A DNA stretch of 59,650 nucleotides from Streptomyces soli (GCF_003999195.1 NZ_RJVR01000257.1:1-59650), one strand, 5' to 3'; counted from the stretch's first letter, positions 28,472-38,162 are shown. Numbers and translations: made by a program. Notes: generated from the letters alone by a model not told the origin.

Positions 28472-29236
28472 ATGGCAACGCTTGAGATCCACGACCTGCA
28501 CGTGTCCGTCGAGGCCGAGGGCGGCCCCCGCGAGATCCTGCGCGGTGTCGACCTGACCGTGAAGCAGGGCGAGACCCACGCCATCATGGGCCCCAACGGC
28601 TCCGGCAAGTCCACGCTCGCGTACTCGCTGGCCGGGCACCCCAAGTACACGGTCACCGGCGGCACCGTCACCCTCGACGGCGAGAATGTCCTCGACATGA
28701 CCGTCGACGAGCGCGCGCGGGCCGGTGTCTTCCTGGCCATGCAGTACCCGGTCGAGGTCCCGGGTGTCTCGGTCTCCAACTTCCTGCGCACCTCGGCGAC
28801 CGCCATCCGCGGCGAGGCCCCCAAGCTGCGCACCTGGGTCAAGGAGGTCAAGGAGGCCATGCAGCGCCTCCAGATCGACCCCGCCTTCGCCGAGCGCAAC
28901 GTCAACGAGGGCTTCTCCGGCGGTGAGAAGAAGCGGCACGAGATCCTCCAGCTCGAGCTGCTCAAGCCGAAGATCGCGATCCTCGACGAGACCGACTCCG
29001 GCCTCGACGTCGACGCGCTCCGCGTCGTCTCCGAGGGCGTCAACCGGGTCGCCGAGAGCGGTGAGGTCGGCACCCTGCTGATCACCCACTACACGCGCAT
29101 CCTGCGCTACATCAAGCCCGACCACGTCCACGTGTTCTCGGCCGGCCGGATCGTCGAGTCCGGCGGCCCGGAGCTCGCGGACACGCTGGAGAACGAGGGC
29201 TACGAGTCGTACGTGAAGGGTGGCGCGTCCGCGTGA
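28472..29236 (+). CDS. sufC: Fe-S cluster assembly ATPase SufC
   Basis: ABC-type ATPase that drives the SufBCD scaffold. The 254-residue protein has Walker A GPNGSGKSTLAYSL, the Q-loop FLAMQYPVEVPGVSV, signature FSGGEKKRHEILQL, Walker B IAILDETDSGLDVDAL and switch histidine LLITHYTRIL. ATG 28472 (MATLEIHDLHV) is 7 nt after the Rieske gene stop. The stop overlaps the sufS start as GTGA. Confidence 0.96.
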   Translation: MATLEIHDLHVSVEAEGGPREILRGVDLTVKQGETHAIMGPNGSGKSTLAYSLAGHPKYTVTGGTVTLDGENVLDMTVDERARAGVFLAMQYPVEVPGVSVSNFLRTSATAIRGEAPKLRTWVKEVKEAMQRLQIDPAFAERNVNEGFSGGEKKRHEILQLELLKPKIAILDETDSGLDVDALRVVSEGVNRVAESGEVGTLLITHYTRILRYIKPDHVHVFSAGRIVESGGPELADTLENEGYESYVKGGASA

Positions 29237-30495
29237 CACAACTGCAGCTGCCGGGCCTGCTCGACACCGAGACGATCCGTAAGGACTTCCCGCTGCTGGA
29301 TCGTGTGATCCACGACGGGAAGAAGCTCGTCTACCTGGACAATGCCGCGACTTCGCAGAAGCCGCAGCAGGTGCTCGATGTGCTGAACTCGTACTACGAG
29401 CAGCACAACGCCAACGTCCACCGCGGTGTGCACACGCTGGCCGAGGAGGCCACGGCGCTGTACGAAGGTGCGCGGGACAAGGTCGCGGCCTTCATCAACG
29501 CGCCGAGCCGCGACGAGGTGATATTCACCAAGAACGCCTCCGAGTCGCTGAACCTCGTCGCCAACATGCTGGGCTTCGCAGACGAGCCCTACCGTGTGGA
29601 CCGCGAGACCGAGGTCGTCATCACGGAGATGGAGCACCACTCCAACATCGTGCCGTGGCAGCTGCTCTCGCAGCGCACCGGCGCGAAGCTGAAGTGGTTC
29701 GGTCTCACCGACGACGGCCGGCTCGACCTGTCGAACATAGAGCAGGTCATCACCGAGAAGACGAAGATCGTCTCCTTCGTCCTGGTCTCCAACATCCTCG
29801 GCACCGTGAACCCGGTCGAGGCGATCGTCCGCCGCGCCCAGGACGTCGGCGCGCTGGTCCTGATCGACGCCTCGCAGGCCGCCCCGCACGCGGCTCTGGA
29901 CGTCCAGGCGCTCGGCGCGGACTTCGTGGCCTTCACCGGCCACAAGATGTGCGGCCCGACCGGCATCGGCGTGCTGTGGGGCCGCCAGGAGCTGCTGGAG
30001 GACCTTCCGCCGTTCCTCGGCGGCGGCGAGATGATCGAGACCGTTTCGATGCACTCCTCCACCTACGCCCCCGCGCCGCACAAGTTCGAGGCCGGTACGC
30101 CCCCGATCGCCCAGGCCGTCGGCCTCGGCGCGGCCGTGGACTACCTGTCCGCCATCGGCATGGACCGTATCGCCGCGCACGAGCACGCGATCACCGAGTA
30201 CGCCCTCAAGCGGCTCCAGGAGGTCCCCGACCTCAGCATCATCGGCCCCACCACGGCCGAGGGCCGCGGCGCGGCGATCTCCTTCACGCTCGGCGACATC
30301 CACCCGCACGACGTGGGCCAGGTCCTCGACGAGCAGGGCATCGCGGTCCGGGTCGGCCACCACTGCGCGCGGCCGGTCTGCCTGCGGTACGGAATTCCAG
30401 CGACCACGCGAGCGTCCTTCTATCTGTACTCCACGCCCGGTGAGGTCGACGTCTTGATCGACGGGCTGGAGCACGTACGGAACTTCTTCGGGTGA
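29233..30495 (+). CDS. sufS: Cysteine desulfurase SufS
   Basis: PLP enzyme that takes sulfur from cysteine for Fe-S assembly. The 420-residue group II desulfurase has LDNAATSQKPQQVLD, EMEHHSNIVPW, the PLP-binding lysine K238 in FTGHKMCGPTG, and the catalytic cysteine C378 in VGHHCARPVC. GTG 29233 overlaps the sufC stop. sufU follows after 16 nt, the usual partner gene in Gram-positive bacteria. Confidence 0.96.
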   Translation: MTQLQLPGLLDTETIRKDFPLLDRVIHDGKKLVYLDNAATSQKPQQVLDVLNSYYEQHNANVHRGVHTLAEEATALYEGARDKVAAFINAPSRDEVIFTKNASESLNLVANMLGFADEPYRVDRETEVVITEMEHHSNIVPWQLLSQRTGAKLKWFGLTDDGRLDLSNIEQVITEKTKIVSFVLVSNILGTVNPVEAIVRRAQDVGALVLIDASQAAPHAALDVQALGADFVAFTGHKMCGPTGIGVLWGRQELLEDLPPFLGGGEMIETVSMHSSTYAPAPHKFEAGTPPIAQAVGLGAAVDYLSAIGMDRIAAHEHAITEYALKRLQEVPDLSIIGPTTAEGRGAAISFTLGDIHPHDVGQVLDEQGIAVRVGHHCARPVCLRYGIPATTRASFYLYSTPGEVDVLIDGLEHVRNFFG

Positions 30496-30511
30496 TGAGG
30501 GCGGCTGACTG

Positions 30512-30967
30512 GTGAAGCTCGATTCGATGTACCAGGAAGTGATCCTGGACCACTACAAGCACCCCCACGGGCGTGGCCTGCGCGACGGCGACGCCGAGGT
30601 GCACCACGTCAACCCGACGTGCGGCGACGAGATCACGCTCCGCGTCAGGCTCGACGGCTCGCGGATCGATGACATCTCGTACGAGGGCCAGGGCTGCTCC
30701 ATCAGCCAGGCCAGCGCATCGGTCCTCAACGAGCTGCTGGTCGGCAAGGAGTACCCGGAGGCGCAGAAGATCCAGGAGACCTTCCTGGAGCTGATGCAGT
30801 CCAAGGGCAAGGTCGAGCCGGACGACGCGATGGAGGAGGTGCTGGAGGACGCCGTGGCGTTCGCCGGTGTCTCCAAGTACCCGGCGCGCGTGAAGTGCGC
30901 GCTGCTGAGCTGGATGGCGTGGAAGGACGCGACCGCACAGGCGCTGTCCGAGAAGGAGACCGCATGA
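30512..30967 (+). CDS. sufU: SufU, zinc-dependent sulfur-transfer partner of SufS
   Basis: 151 residues of the IscU fold, with the zinc ligands C37 and D39 in NPTCGDE, C62 in GQGCSISQAS, and C129 in RVKCALLSW. The insertion between C62 and C129 is the feature that separates SufU sulfur-transfer proteins from IscU scaffolds. GTG start at 30512; its stop overlaps the next gene as ATGA. Confidence 0.95.
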   Translation: MKLDSMYQEVILDHYKHPHGRGLRDGDAEVHHVNPTCGDEITLRVRLDGSRIDDISYEGQGCSISQASASVLNELLVGKEYPEAQKIQETFLELMQSKGKVEPDDAMEEVLEDAVAFAGVSKYPARVKCALLSWMAWKDATAQALSEKETA

Positions 30968-31305
30968 GCGACAACGTAGACACCGTGACCACCAAGCCGG
31001 CCAGCGAGGAAGAGGTCCGGGAGGCCCTCTACGACGTCGTCGACCCCGAGCTGGGCATCGACGTCGTCAACCTGGGCCTGATCTACGGCATCCACATCGA
31101 CGACTCCAATGTCGCGACCCTGGACATGACCCTCACCTCGGCGGCCTGTCCCCTCACCGACGTCATCGAGGACCAGGCCAAGTCCGCCACCGAGGGCCTG
31201 GTCAACGACCTCAAGATCAACTGGGTCTGGATGCCCCCGTGGGGCCCCGACAAGATCACCGACGACGGCCGCGAGCAGCTTCGCGCGCTCGGCTTCAACG
31301 TCTGA
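30964..31305 (+). CDS. MIP18/DUF59-family metal-sulfur cluster assembly factor (SufT-like)
   Basis: 113 residues with the DUF59 signature VREALYDVVDPELGIDVVNLGLIYGI and the conserved cysteine in TLTSAACPLTDVI, followed by the WMPPWGPDKITDDGREQLRALGF tail. Members assist Fe-S cluster maturation. It is the last gene of the suf operon, translationally coupled to sufU; a 15-bp hairpin follows its stop. Confidence 0.93.
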   Translation: MSDNVDTVTTKPASEEEVREALYDVVDPELGIDVVNLGLIYGIHIDDSNVATLDMTLTSAACPLTDVIEDQAKSATEGLVNDLKINWVWMPPWGPDKITDDGREQLRALGFNV

Positions 31306-31320
31306 TCCGTACGCACCGAA

Positions 31321-31355
31321 CGAGGCCCCCGGTAGCCAGCCTGCCGGGGGCCTCG
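31321..31355 (+). terminator. Terminator of the suf operon
   Basis: Stem of 15 bp (31321-31335 with 31341-31355, one T-G pair) and loop CCAGC, 15 nt after the last suf gene. Confidence 0.8.
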
Positions 31356-31377
31356 TCGTGTTGGGCGGCGCCCGCTT

Positions 31378-31421
31378 ATGTGTACGGCCGTACGCATCCA
31401 TGTGTACACTCGTACGCATGG
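31378..31421. promoter_or_regulatory. Two tandem 22-bp operators over the SMR gene start
   Basis: Two direct copies, 31378-31399 and 31400-31421, differ only in the central three bases and the last two. Each is an imperfect dyad: TGTGTACGGCCGTACGCA in the first and TGTGTACACTCGTACGCA in the second. The second copy contains TACACT (31405-31410), a good -10, and the ATG at 31418, so the mRNA is probably leaderless. They are the likely binding sites of the TetR regulator encoded two genes on. Confidence 0.65.
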
Positions 31422-31738
31422 TCTACCTGATGCTCGGAGGCGCGATCCTCGCCGAAGTCCTCGGCACCACCGCCATGAAGTACAGCGACGGCTTCAGCCG
31501 GCTCTGGCCTTCCCTGGGTACCGCGACCGGGTATCTGATCGCCTTCCTGCTGCTCGCGCAGACCTTGAAGACGATGTCGGTCGGCACCGCCTATGCCATC
31601 TGGTCGGCCGCCGGCACCGCCGCGATCGCCGCCATCGGCATGGTCTTCCTCGGTGAGTCGGCCAACGCCGCCAAGCTGATAGGCCTCGCCCTGGTGATCG
31701 CCGGCGTGGTCGTCCTCAACCTGGGCGGCGCGCACTGA
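31418..31738 (+). CDS. Small multidrug resistance (SMR) family efflux protein
   Basis: 106 residues with four hydrophobic helices and the SMR marks: the membrane glutamate in LGGAILAEVLGTTAMKYSDGFSRLWPS, GTAYAIWSAAGTAAIAAIGMVFLGE, and the final helix LALVIAGVVVLNL. Such proteins export cationic drugs or guanidinium-like metabolites by proton exchange. ATG 31418 has no Shine-Dalgarno and lies inside the second operator. The stop overlaps the TetR start (TGATG). Confidence 0.9.
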   Translation: MVYLMLGGAILAEVLGTTAMKYSDGFSRLWPSLGTATGYLIAFLLLAQTLKTMSVGTAYAIWSAAGTAAIAAIGMVFLGESANAAKLIGLALVIAGVVVLNLGGAH

Positions 31739-32274
31739 TGGCCCGCCGGTACGACCCCGAGCGCAGCCAGCGCATCATCGACGCCGCGATCCGGGTGGTC
31801 GGTGAGCGAGGCATCGCGGGGCTGAGCCACCGCGCGGTCGCCGCCGAGGCCGATGTGCCGCTCGGCTCGACCACGTACCACTTCGCGAGCCTCGACGACC
31901 TGTTGGTCGCCGCCCTCCACCAGGCCAACGAGGCCTGCAAGCGGGACCTGGACGCACGCAAGGAGCTCGCCGACCCGGAGACCGACCTGGCGACCGAACT
32001 CGCGCGTCTGGTCGACGAGATGGTCACCCGGGACCGGGTCCGCACCGAGCTGGAGTACGAGCTGTACCTGGCGGCGCTGCGCCGGTCGGCGGTGCGGCCC
32101 ATCGCGGCGGAATGGGTGGATCTGATGACGGAGGTCATCGCCCGCCGGACCGACCGCGACACCGCGCGGGCGCTGGCCGCGCTGGCCGACGGTCTGTGCC
32201 TGCAAGCGCTGCTCACGGGCCGTGAATTCGATCGGGAGCAGGCCCGTGTGATGTTCGCCCGGCTGATCCGATGA
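31738..32274 (+). CDS. TetR-family transcriptional regulator
   Basis: 178 residues. The N-terminal HTH (RIIDAAIRVVGERGIAGLSHRAVAAEADVPLGSTTYHFASLDDLLVAAL) is followed by an all-helical ligand-binding domain. It is translationally coupled to the SMR gene and most likely represses that pair through the tandem operators at 31378-31421. The inducer is unknown. Confidence 0.88.
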   Translation: MARRYDPERSQRIIDAAIRVVGERGIAGLSHRAVAAEADVPLGSTTYHFASLDDLLVAALHQANEACKRDLDARKELADPETDLATELARLVDEMVTRDRVRTELEYELYLAALRRSAVRPIAAEWVDLMTEVIARRTDRDTARALAALADGLCLQALLTGREFDREQARVMFARLIR

Positions 32275-32381
32275 TCTTGAAATGGCCGATACCGGTCGCG
32301 ACCTGATCCGTCCATTGCTGTATCCGGCATTCACCCCCGCAAATGATCGATTCTGGTGGGGAATCGAATCCAGGAGTGGGC

Positions 32382-33605
32382 ATGAAACAGGCGATGAAGG
32401 ACATACCGAGGGTGGTATGGCTGCTGGCGGCGGGCATGTTCGTCGTCGCGGCCGTCAGCTTCACCTTCGTCTATCTCTTCGTCTACCTGACGGGACCGCG
32501 CGGGCTCAGCACCTCGGAGGCCGGCCTCATCGCGGGCCTCGGCGGTGTCGGCATGGTCGTCGGCAACTTCACCGGCGGCTGGTTCGGTGACCGTTTCGGG
32601 CACCGTCGCACCCTCATCGTCGGCTTCACCGTGGCGGGGGTCGGCCTGGCCGTCCTGCCGGTCCTGCCGACCGGGGCGCTGCTGCTGCTCTTCCCCGTCT
32701 GCCAGTTCGGCACCGGCATCACCCGCGCCTCGAACTCCGCGCTCATCGCCTTCTCGGTGCCCGAGGGATCCCGGCGCCAGGGCTTCGCTCTGCTGCGCTT
32801 CTTCGCCAACGCCGGTGTCACCGTCGGCCCGCCGCTGGGCGCGCTGATCGCCGCCCAGTTCTCGTACGGCTGGCTCTTCGTCGCCGACGGCGCCGGCATG
32901 CTCTTCTTCGCCGGGTGGGCCGCGCTCATCCTGCCGGCCAACGGCGACCGGCGGCACAAGGCGGAGGCCGTGACCGCGGACACCCCCGGCCTGTGGAGCG
33001 CCGTAAAGTCCCGCCCGGCCGTGCTCGTCGTCCTGGTCGCGGTGCTGATCGCCGACACCGTCTACCGGCAGCAGTACTCCACCCTCCCGGTCTTCCTCTC
33101 CGACCACGGCATCGGAACCGGCGTCTACGGCGCGCTCATCGCCATCAACGGCGGCCTGGTCATCTGTCTGGAGCTGCCCGTCACCGTGGCCCTCCGGCAG
33201 CGTGCGCCCCTGCTCGTCATCGGCGGGGGCATCGTGCTTCTCGGGGCGGGTTACGCGGCACTGATCATCGGCGGCCACATCGCGACGGCGATCGTGATGA
33301 TGGCGCTGCTCACCCTTGGCGACATCCTCTACAAGTCGCCGTCGACGGCCTACGTCGCCGACAACGCGCCGGACCACCTGCAGGGCCGCTTCCAGAGCCT
33401 CTACGCCGGCGCCTCCATCAGCGGCGTCGTCCTCGCCGCGCCGCTCGGCGGGGCGCTCTACCAGGCGGCGCCCGGGCTGCTGTGGCCGCTGTGCGCCGGG
33501 CTGGTCGCGGTCGCCGGGGCCACGGTTCTGGCGGCGCACCGGCTGCCGGCGTTCCGGCCGGCGGCGGCGGAGCAGGGAGCCGTCACGGCGGTCAGCCAGG
33601 GCTGA
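32382..33605 (+). CDS. Major facilitator superfamily transporter
   Basis: 407 residues with about twelve hydrophobic segments and the motif-A loop GNFTGGWFGDRFGHRRTLI after helix 2. The second half contains DTVYRQQYSTLPVFLSDHGIGTGVYGAL. AGGAG at 32372-32376 precedes ATG 32382 by 5 nt; an ATG at 32343 lacks a site. The gene follows TetR by 107 nt and may be a separate unit; substrate unknown, drug export is possible. Confidence 0.85.
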   Translation: MKQAMKDIPRVVWLLAAGMFVVAAVSFTFVYLFVYLTGPRGLSTSEAGLIAGLGGVGMVVGNFTGGWFGDRFGHRRTLIVGFTVAGVGLAVLPVLPTGALLLLFPVCQFGTGITRASNSALIAFSVPEGSRRQGFALLRFFANAGVTVGPPLGALIAAQFSYGWLFVADGAGMLFFAGWAALILPANGDRRHKAEAVTADTPGLWSAVKSRPAVLVVLVAVLIADTVYRQQYSTLPVFLSDHGIGTGVYGALIAINGGLVICLELPVTVALRQRAPLLVIGGGIVLLGAGYAALIIGGHIATAIVMMALLTLGDILYKSPSTAYVADNAPDHLQGRFQSLYAGASISGVVLAAPLGGALYQAAPGLLWPLCAGLVAVAGATVLAAHRLPAFRPAAAEQGAVTAVSQG

Positions 33606-33673
33606 GGCCCGGGACGCTTCGGGGCGGTGGCGTGGCCGTGGTGTTCCGGCGGCGGTTCCGCATCGCGGGCGGG

Positions 33674-33704
33674 TTGGGCACGCGCCGGGGTGAGCGGATA
33701 GCGT
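33674..33704 (+). promoter_or_regulatory. Candidate dapD promoter, leaderless type
   Basis: TTGGGC (33674-33679) and TAGCGT (33699-33704) are 19 bp apart. TAGCGT ends 7 nt before the dapD ATG at 33712, and no Shine-Dalgarno is present, so transcription probably starts at the ATG. Confidence 0.45.
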
Positions 33705-33711
33705 TCGATAC

Positions 33712-34701
33712 ATGACTGACACGACCGCTACCCGCGCCACCGGTGCTGTCGCCGCAGGCCTGGCGACTGTCGCCGCCGACGGCACCGTTCTCGACACCTG
33801 GTTCCCCGCGCCCGCGCTCGCCGAGGCGCCCGGCCCGGCCGGCACCGAGCGACTGACGGCCGAGCAGGCCGCCGAACTGCTCGGCGAGGCCGCCCCGAAG
33901 GCGCTGGGCCCGGACGCGCGGCGCGGGGTCGAGGTGATCGCCGTTCGGACGGTCATCGCGTCGCTCGACGACCAACCGCTGGACACGCATGACGTGTACC
34001 TCCGCCTGCACCTGCTCAGCCACCGCCTGGTCAAGCCGCACGGCCAGAGCCTGGACGGCATCTTCGGCCTGCTGGCCAACGTCGCCTGGACCTCGCTCGG
34101 TCCGGTGGCCGTCGACCAGCTCGAGGCGGTGCGGCTCACCGCCCGCGCGGAGGGGCTGCACCTGCAGGTCACCAGCGTCGACAAGTTCCCCCGCATGACG
34201 GACTACGTGGCCCCGGCGGGCGTCCGTATCGCCGACGCCGACCGGGTCCGGCTCGGCGCGCACCTGGCCGCCGGGACCACGGTCATGCACGAGGGCTTCG
34301 TCAACTTCAACGCCGGCACGCTCGGCACCTCCATGGTCGAGGGCCGCATCAGCGCGGGTGTCGTGGTCGGTGACGGCTCCGACATCGGCGGCGGCGCGTC
34401 GATCATGGGCACGCTGTCGGGCGGCGGCAAGCAAATCATCTCCATCGGCGAGCGCTGCCTGCTCGGCGCCGAGGCGGGCATCGGCATCGCGCTCGGTGAC
34501 GACTGCGTCGTCGAGGCCGGTCTGTACGTCACGGCCGGTACGCGGGTCACCCTTCCCGACGGCAAGATCGTCAAGGCGCTTGAGCTGTCCGGCGCGGACA
34601 ACCTGCTCTTCCGCCGCAACTCCACGACCGGCACGGTCGAGGTGCTGCCGCGCTCCGGTTCATGGGGTGGTCTGAACGAGGTACTGCACAGCCACAACTG
34701 A
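33712..34701 (+). CDS. dapD: 2,3,4,5-tetrahydropyridine-2,6-dicarboxylate N-succinyltransferase
   Basis: Succinylates tetrahydrodipicolinate on the route to meso-diaminopimelate and lysine. The 329-residue actinobacterial DapD has an N-terminal alpha/beta region, then a left-handed parallel beta-helix of hexapeptide repeats ([35 protein letters not shown] ... [18 protein letters not shown] ... [18 protein letters not shown]). [14 protein letters not shown] and [16 protein letters not shown] are typical. It supplies diaminopimelate for peptidoglycan. Confidence 0.95.
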   Translation: MTDTTATRATGAVAAGLATVAADGTVLDTWFPAPALAEAPGPAGTERLTAEQAAELLGEAAPKALGPDARRGVEVIAVRTVIASLDDQPLDTHDVYLRLHLLSHRLVKPHGQSLDGIFGLLANVAWTSLGPVAVDQLEAVRLTARAEGLHLQVTSVDKFPRMTDYVAPAGVRIADADRVRLGAHLAAGTTVMHEGFVNFNAGTLGTSMVEGRISAGVVVGDGSDIGGGASIMGTLSGGGKQIISIGERCLLGAEAGIGIALGDDCVVEAGLYVTAGTRVTLPDGKIVKALELSGADNLLFRRNSTTGTVEVLPRSGSWGGLNEVLHSHN

Positions 34702-34740
34702 GGCATACGGTACGAAAGGTGTGGTTCTACGTCTTCCGGT

Positions 34741-36357
34741 CTACGTCTTCCGGACGTAGAACCGCACCGCGTAGCCCAGGACCCGGGTGAGCCGGGTCTG
34801 CTTGAACTGCTTCTGCAACACCTGACTTTTCGCGTGGTCGGTGGGGGCCGTGAGGTCGGCGGAGCGGACGTACGAGCGGCTCACCACCCACACGCGGTCG
34901 ACGCCCTTCAGGGCCGCGGCGACCTTCCTTGCCTTGATCTCGCGTCCCGCGAGCGTGCCGGACTCCGCGCCCGAGCTCTTGAGGGCGACGTCCTCGACCC
35001 CGCTGAAGGAGGCCGGATAGGCCTCGGCGACCAGCCTGCGCACCGAGGGCAGGAAGAGGACCGCGTCCCCCTTGCGCGCGCCGTCGGCCACGATGCGGGC
35101 GGCGGCGGCCGGGTCGTCGGCGCGGCTGTTGACCTGGCGCACATGCTGCTGGGCGGGGAAGGCGAAGGCGCCCAGCGCGATGACGAGGGCGGCGGCGACC
35201 ACGATCGCGCCCTTACGGAGGACCGCCAGCGCGGCGAGAGCGGCGCCGGTCAGCCAGGCGAGGCCGGCGGTGGCGTAGAGGACGTAGCGATCCTGGTACA
35301 GCGGGTGGAACTGGGACACGGCCAGCAGCACCACCGGGGGCAGCACGGCCACGGCGAGCGCCAGCGCGGGCAGCGAGACCAGCGTGGTCCCCTCATACCG
35401 GCGCTTCCCGAGCCCGGCGGGCCCCGCGTCCCGCACTCCCGGGCCGCCGGCCCCGGAGTCGCGTACCGGCGAGGCCTGCTGCTGCCCGCCGGCACCCGCG
35501 AGCAGCAACTGCCGGGCCGGCGGCCCTTCCTCCGGGGTCGGAAAGGGCCGCCGCCGGGGAAGCAGCCCCGCCAGCCCGACCGCCACGCCCGCCGCGCACA
35601 GCACACCCAGCGCCGCGAGGGCGAGCCTGCCGCCCGTCCAACCGGACAGCAGCCCACGGACGGCGGGCCAGCCGGGCCGGGTGAGCCAGGAGACCTGCGC
35701 GGTCTGGTGGGTGGCGACCTAGGCGACCGGGGCGGCGGGGACGATGCCCGCGAGGACGGCCAGGGCCCAGCGGCGGAAGGCGGGGGCGCCGGCGCGGCCG
35801 AGCAGCAGCGCCACGGCGTGGGCCGGCAGGACGAGGATGGCGAAGAGGTTCAGCAGGCAGGCCGCGGCCAGCGCGACGGCGTAGGCGACCCAACGGCCGC
35901 GTACGAGAAAGTACGTCCCCCAGATCACGGCCACCGCGACCAGGGCGTACGAGCGGCCCTCCTGGGCGTACCGGCTCACGACGGGCAGGACCGCGAAGAC
36001 AGAACCGGACAGCAGTCCGGCTGCCGGGGACCAGGTGGCCCGGGCGACGGCGGCGACGCCGGCTGCGGCAGCGGCGGCGGCGAGCAGGGAGGGGACCCGG
36101 ATGAGGACTTCGAGCGGGACTGCCCCGCCGAAGACGACGATCAGTTCGTGTACCAGGAGGTAATAGGCGCCGTGGACGGCGTCGACGCTGCCGAGGGTGC
36201 GCCAGAGCTGCGGGAGGGACCGGCCGGCGATGACAGCGGTGGTCGCCTCGTCCTGCCACATGGAGCCGCGACCGAGGCCCCAGATGCCGCCCGCGAAAAC
36301 GATCAGGGCAGGGACGAAAAGGGGCATTCTAGCCCGGAGTATCGATACTGCTGCCAT
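34741..36357 (-). pseudogene. Family 39 glycosyltransferase (PMT-like membrane protein), interrupted by an in-frame amber codon
   Basis: Read with one stop ignored, the frame encodes about 538 residues with some ten membrane helices. The N-terminal half has the catalytic-loop acidic pair of GT39 enzymes in SMWQDEATTAVIAGRSLPQLWRTLGS. The C-terminal half has QFHPLYQDRYVLYATAGLAWL and a soluble tail. The two halves are in the same frame, separated only by TAG at 35719-35721 in the context APVA-TAG-VATHQTAQ, consistent with one CAG-to-TAG change. Start may be ATG 36357 or 36327. Enzymes of this family transfer mannose or other sugars from polyprenyl phosphate on the outer membrane face. A sequencing error is the main alternative to real inactivation. 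Confidence 0.75.
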
Positions 36358-36600
36358 GCGGGCCCGTCTGCCCCCGGCCCCCCGGGCCAAACGGGCCCGG
36401 GGGTGTGAGGAGCACTACGGCCTGAGGCCCACGACCCGGGGGTCGTGGTCGAGGGTCGCCCGTAGGGTGAACCCCACGCGCCCGTACGGGCAGGGGAAAG
36501 CACGCGGCGAATCGCGGCCTCCGCAGGACTACGCTGGGTCCGTGTGCTCGCGCGTCCGCTTCGCGTCCTTGCATCCCGCACCCCATGAGGAGACCCCGCC

Positions 36601-38130
36601 ATGGCCGCTGACCGCCTCGACCTGCCGCCGGTACGGCTGCTGCCCGAGGACGAGCTGGCACGGCTCGCGCTCGCCGCACCGCTGCTGGATCGGGCCGTAC
36701 GGCTGGCCCGCTGGGCCGCGCCGCACGTCCAGGTGGACGCCATGGGGGAACTGACTGCCGAGGACTGGCAGCGCGCCGCCGCCGAACTCGGGCTGGACGG
36801 CGAGCCGGACGGCGTCGCGCAGACCGCGCAGGCCTGGGGCGTCGCGGTGGACTCCGGCCTGGTCGAGCTCGACCTCGATGAGGCCGCGTCGGCGGAGCAG
36901 GAGTTCGACGGCCTGGAGGACGCCGCCGCCGGCCAGGCCGTGCCCGGCGACGCGCTGCGCCAGATCGACGGCGGTGAACCGCAGGAGGTGCTGGAGGTCT
37001 GGCTGGCCGCCGTCGAGACCGCCCTCGCCGAGGCCGCCGCCCCCGACCTGGAAGTCCTGCTCGACGGCATCGCGGACGCGGACGCCGAAGGCGGCCCGGA
37101 CGACCTCGGCGGCCTGGACTGGGACCCGGAGGAGGAGGCGGACTTCCTCGACGGGGCACTCGCCAACCTCTACTTCTTCAGCGCCATCGAGGAGAACGAG
37201 GGCGGGGCCGTGCCGCTGCCGGTGCTGGCCGCTTCCATGGTCGTACCGGACGAGATGGAGCACCCGACCGACGCCGTCCTCGAAGAGGTCACCGAGGTCA
37301 TGATGCGCCTCGACGAGCACTTCCGGGTGCTCGCCCCGACCGGCCTGATCGAGTACCGGCCGCTGGACGAGGCGCTGATCGAGGAGGCCGACACGGACGG
37401 GGCCGACACGGGCGAGGCCGCCGTCCCCGCGCAGGCCCAGTCACCGGACATCGACCCCGAGGAGGTCTCCCGCTACGGCATCGTCCAGCTCACCCCGCTC
37501 GGGCTCTACGGCGTACGCGCCCGGATGCTCGACGCGGGCATGCACGCCCCGGCCGCCGGGGAGCTGGCCGACCAGCCCGCCTCCGTACTGCTGGAGGCGC
37601 TGTTCGGCTACCCCGACCGGGCCGCCCGCAGCGAGGCCGACCAGTGGCTGAGCACCCGCAAGCCCGCCGACGCGGCCCGCGAACTGCTGCAGGCGGCGCG
37701 CGGCGACGACCGCGACGCCCCCGGGCGGCGGCTGGTCGCGCAGCAGACCCTCAGCCTGCTGGGCGCGGAGGCCGAGCCCGCCCTCCGCGAGGTCCTGGAC
37801 GACCGCGAGCTCGGCGGCCTGGCCCGCGTCTGGCTCACCGAGACCGGCTCCGCCAACGTCCCGGCCCCCGACCAGGACATGGTCTTCTGGCTCACCATCG
37901 ACACCCTCGCCGCCCAGCTCGACGCCGACGACAACCCCGAGCTGCTGCGCGAACTCGTCACCGATCTGGTGGCCCGCCACGACAGCTTCTTCGCCGCCGC
38001 CTGGCGGGTAGACCACCCCGCCACGGCCGATGTTCTGGAGGCCATGGGCCGCCTTCACCCCGACAAGGCCGTCTCCAAGGAGGCCCGTAAGGCCGCCTTC
38101 AAGGCCCGCTCGGCGACCGGGGGGCAGTAG
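36601..38130 (+). CDS. Large acidic protein of unknown function
   Basis: 509 residues, soluble, strongly acidic in the middle (DEAASAEQEFDGLEDAAAG, DWDPEEEADFLDGAL, LIEEADTDGADTGE), with leucine/alanine-rich helical stretches at both ends and no signal or membrane segment. The C-terminal third (ARELLQAARGDDRDAPGRRLVAQQTLSLLGAEAEPALREVLDD) resembles alpha-solenoid helical repeats. GAGGAG at 36587-36592 gives a good start at 36601. Similar proteins appear to be conserved in Streptomyces, but I know no function. Confidence 0.75.
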   Translation: MAADRLDLPPVRLLPEDELARLALAAPLLDRAVRLARWAAPHVQVDAMGELTAEDWQRAAAELGLDGEPDGVAQTAQAWGVAVDSGLVELDLDEAASAEQEFDGLEDAAAGQAVPGDALRQIDGGEPQEVLEVWLAAVETALAEAAAPDLEVLLDGIADADAEGGPDDLGGLDWDPEEEADFLDGALANLYFFSAIEENEGGAVPLPVLAASMVVPDEMEHPTDAVLEEVTEVMMRLDEHFRVLAPTGLIEYRPLDEALIEEADTDGADTGEAAVPAQAQSPDIDPEEVSRYGIVQLTPLGLYGVRARMLDAGMHAPAAGELADQPASVLLEALFGYPDRAARSEADQWLSTRKPADAARELLQAARGDDRDAPGRRLVAQQTLSLLGAEAEPALREVLDDRELGGLARVWLTETGSANVPAPDQDMVFWLTIDTLAAQLDADDNPELLRELVTDLVARHDSFFAAAWRVDHPATADVLEAMGRLHPDKAVSKEARKAAFKARSATGGQ

Positions 38131-38162
38131 ACGGGCTCGACATCGGTAAATCAGTGGCGGAA

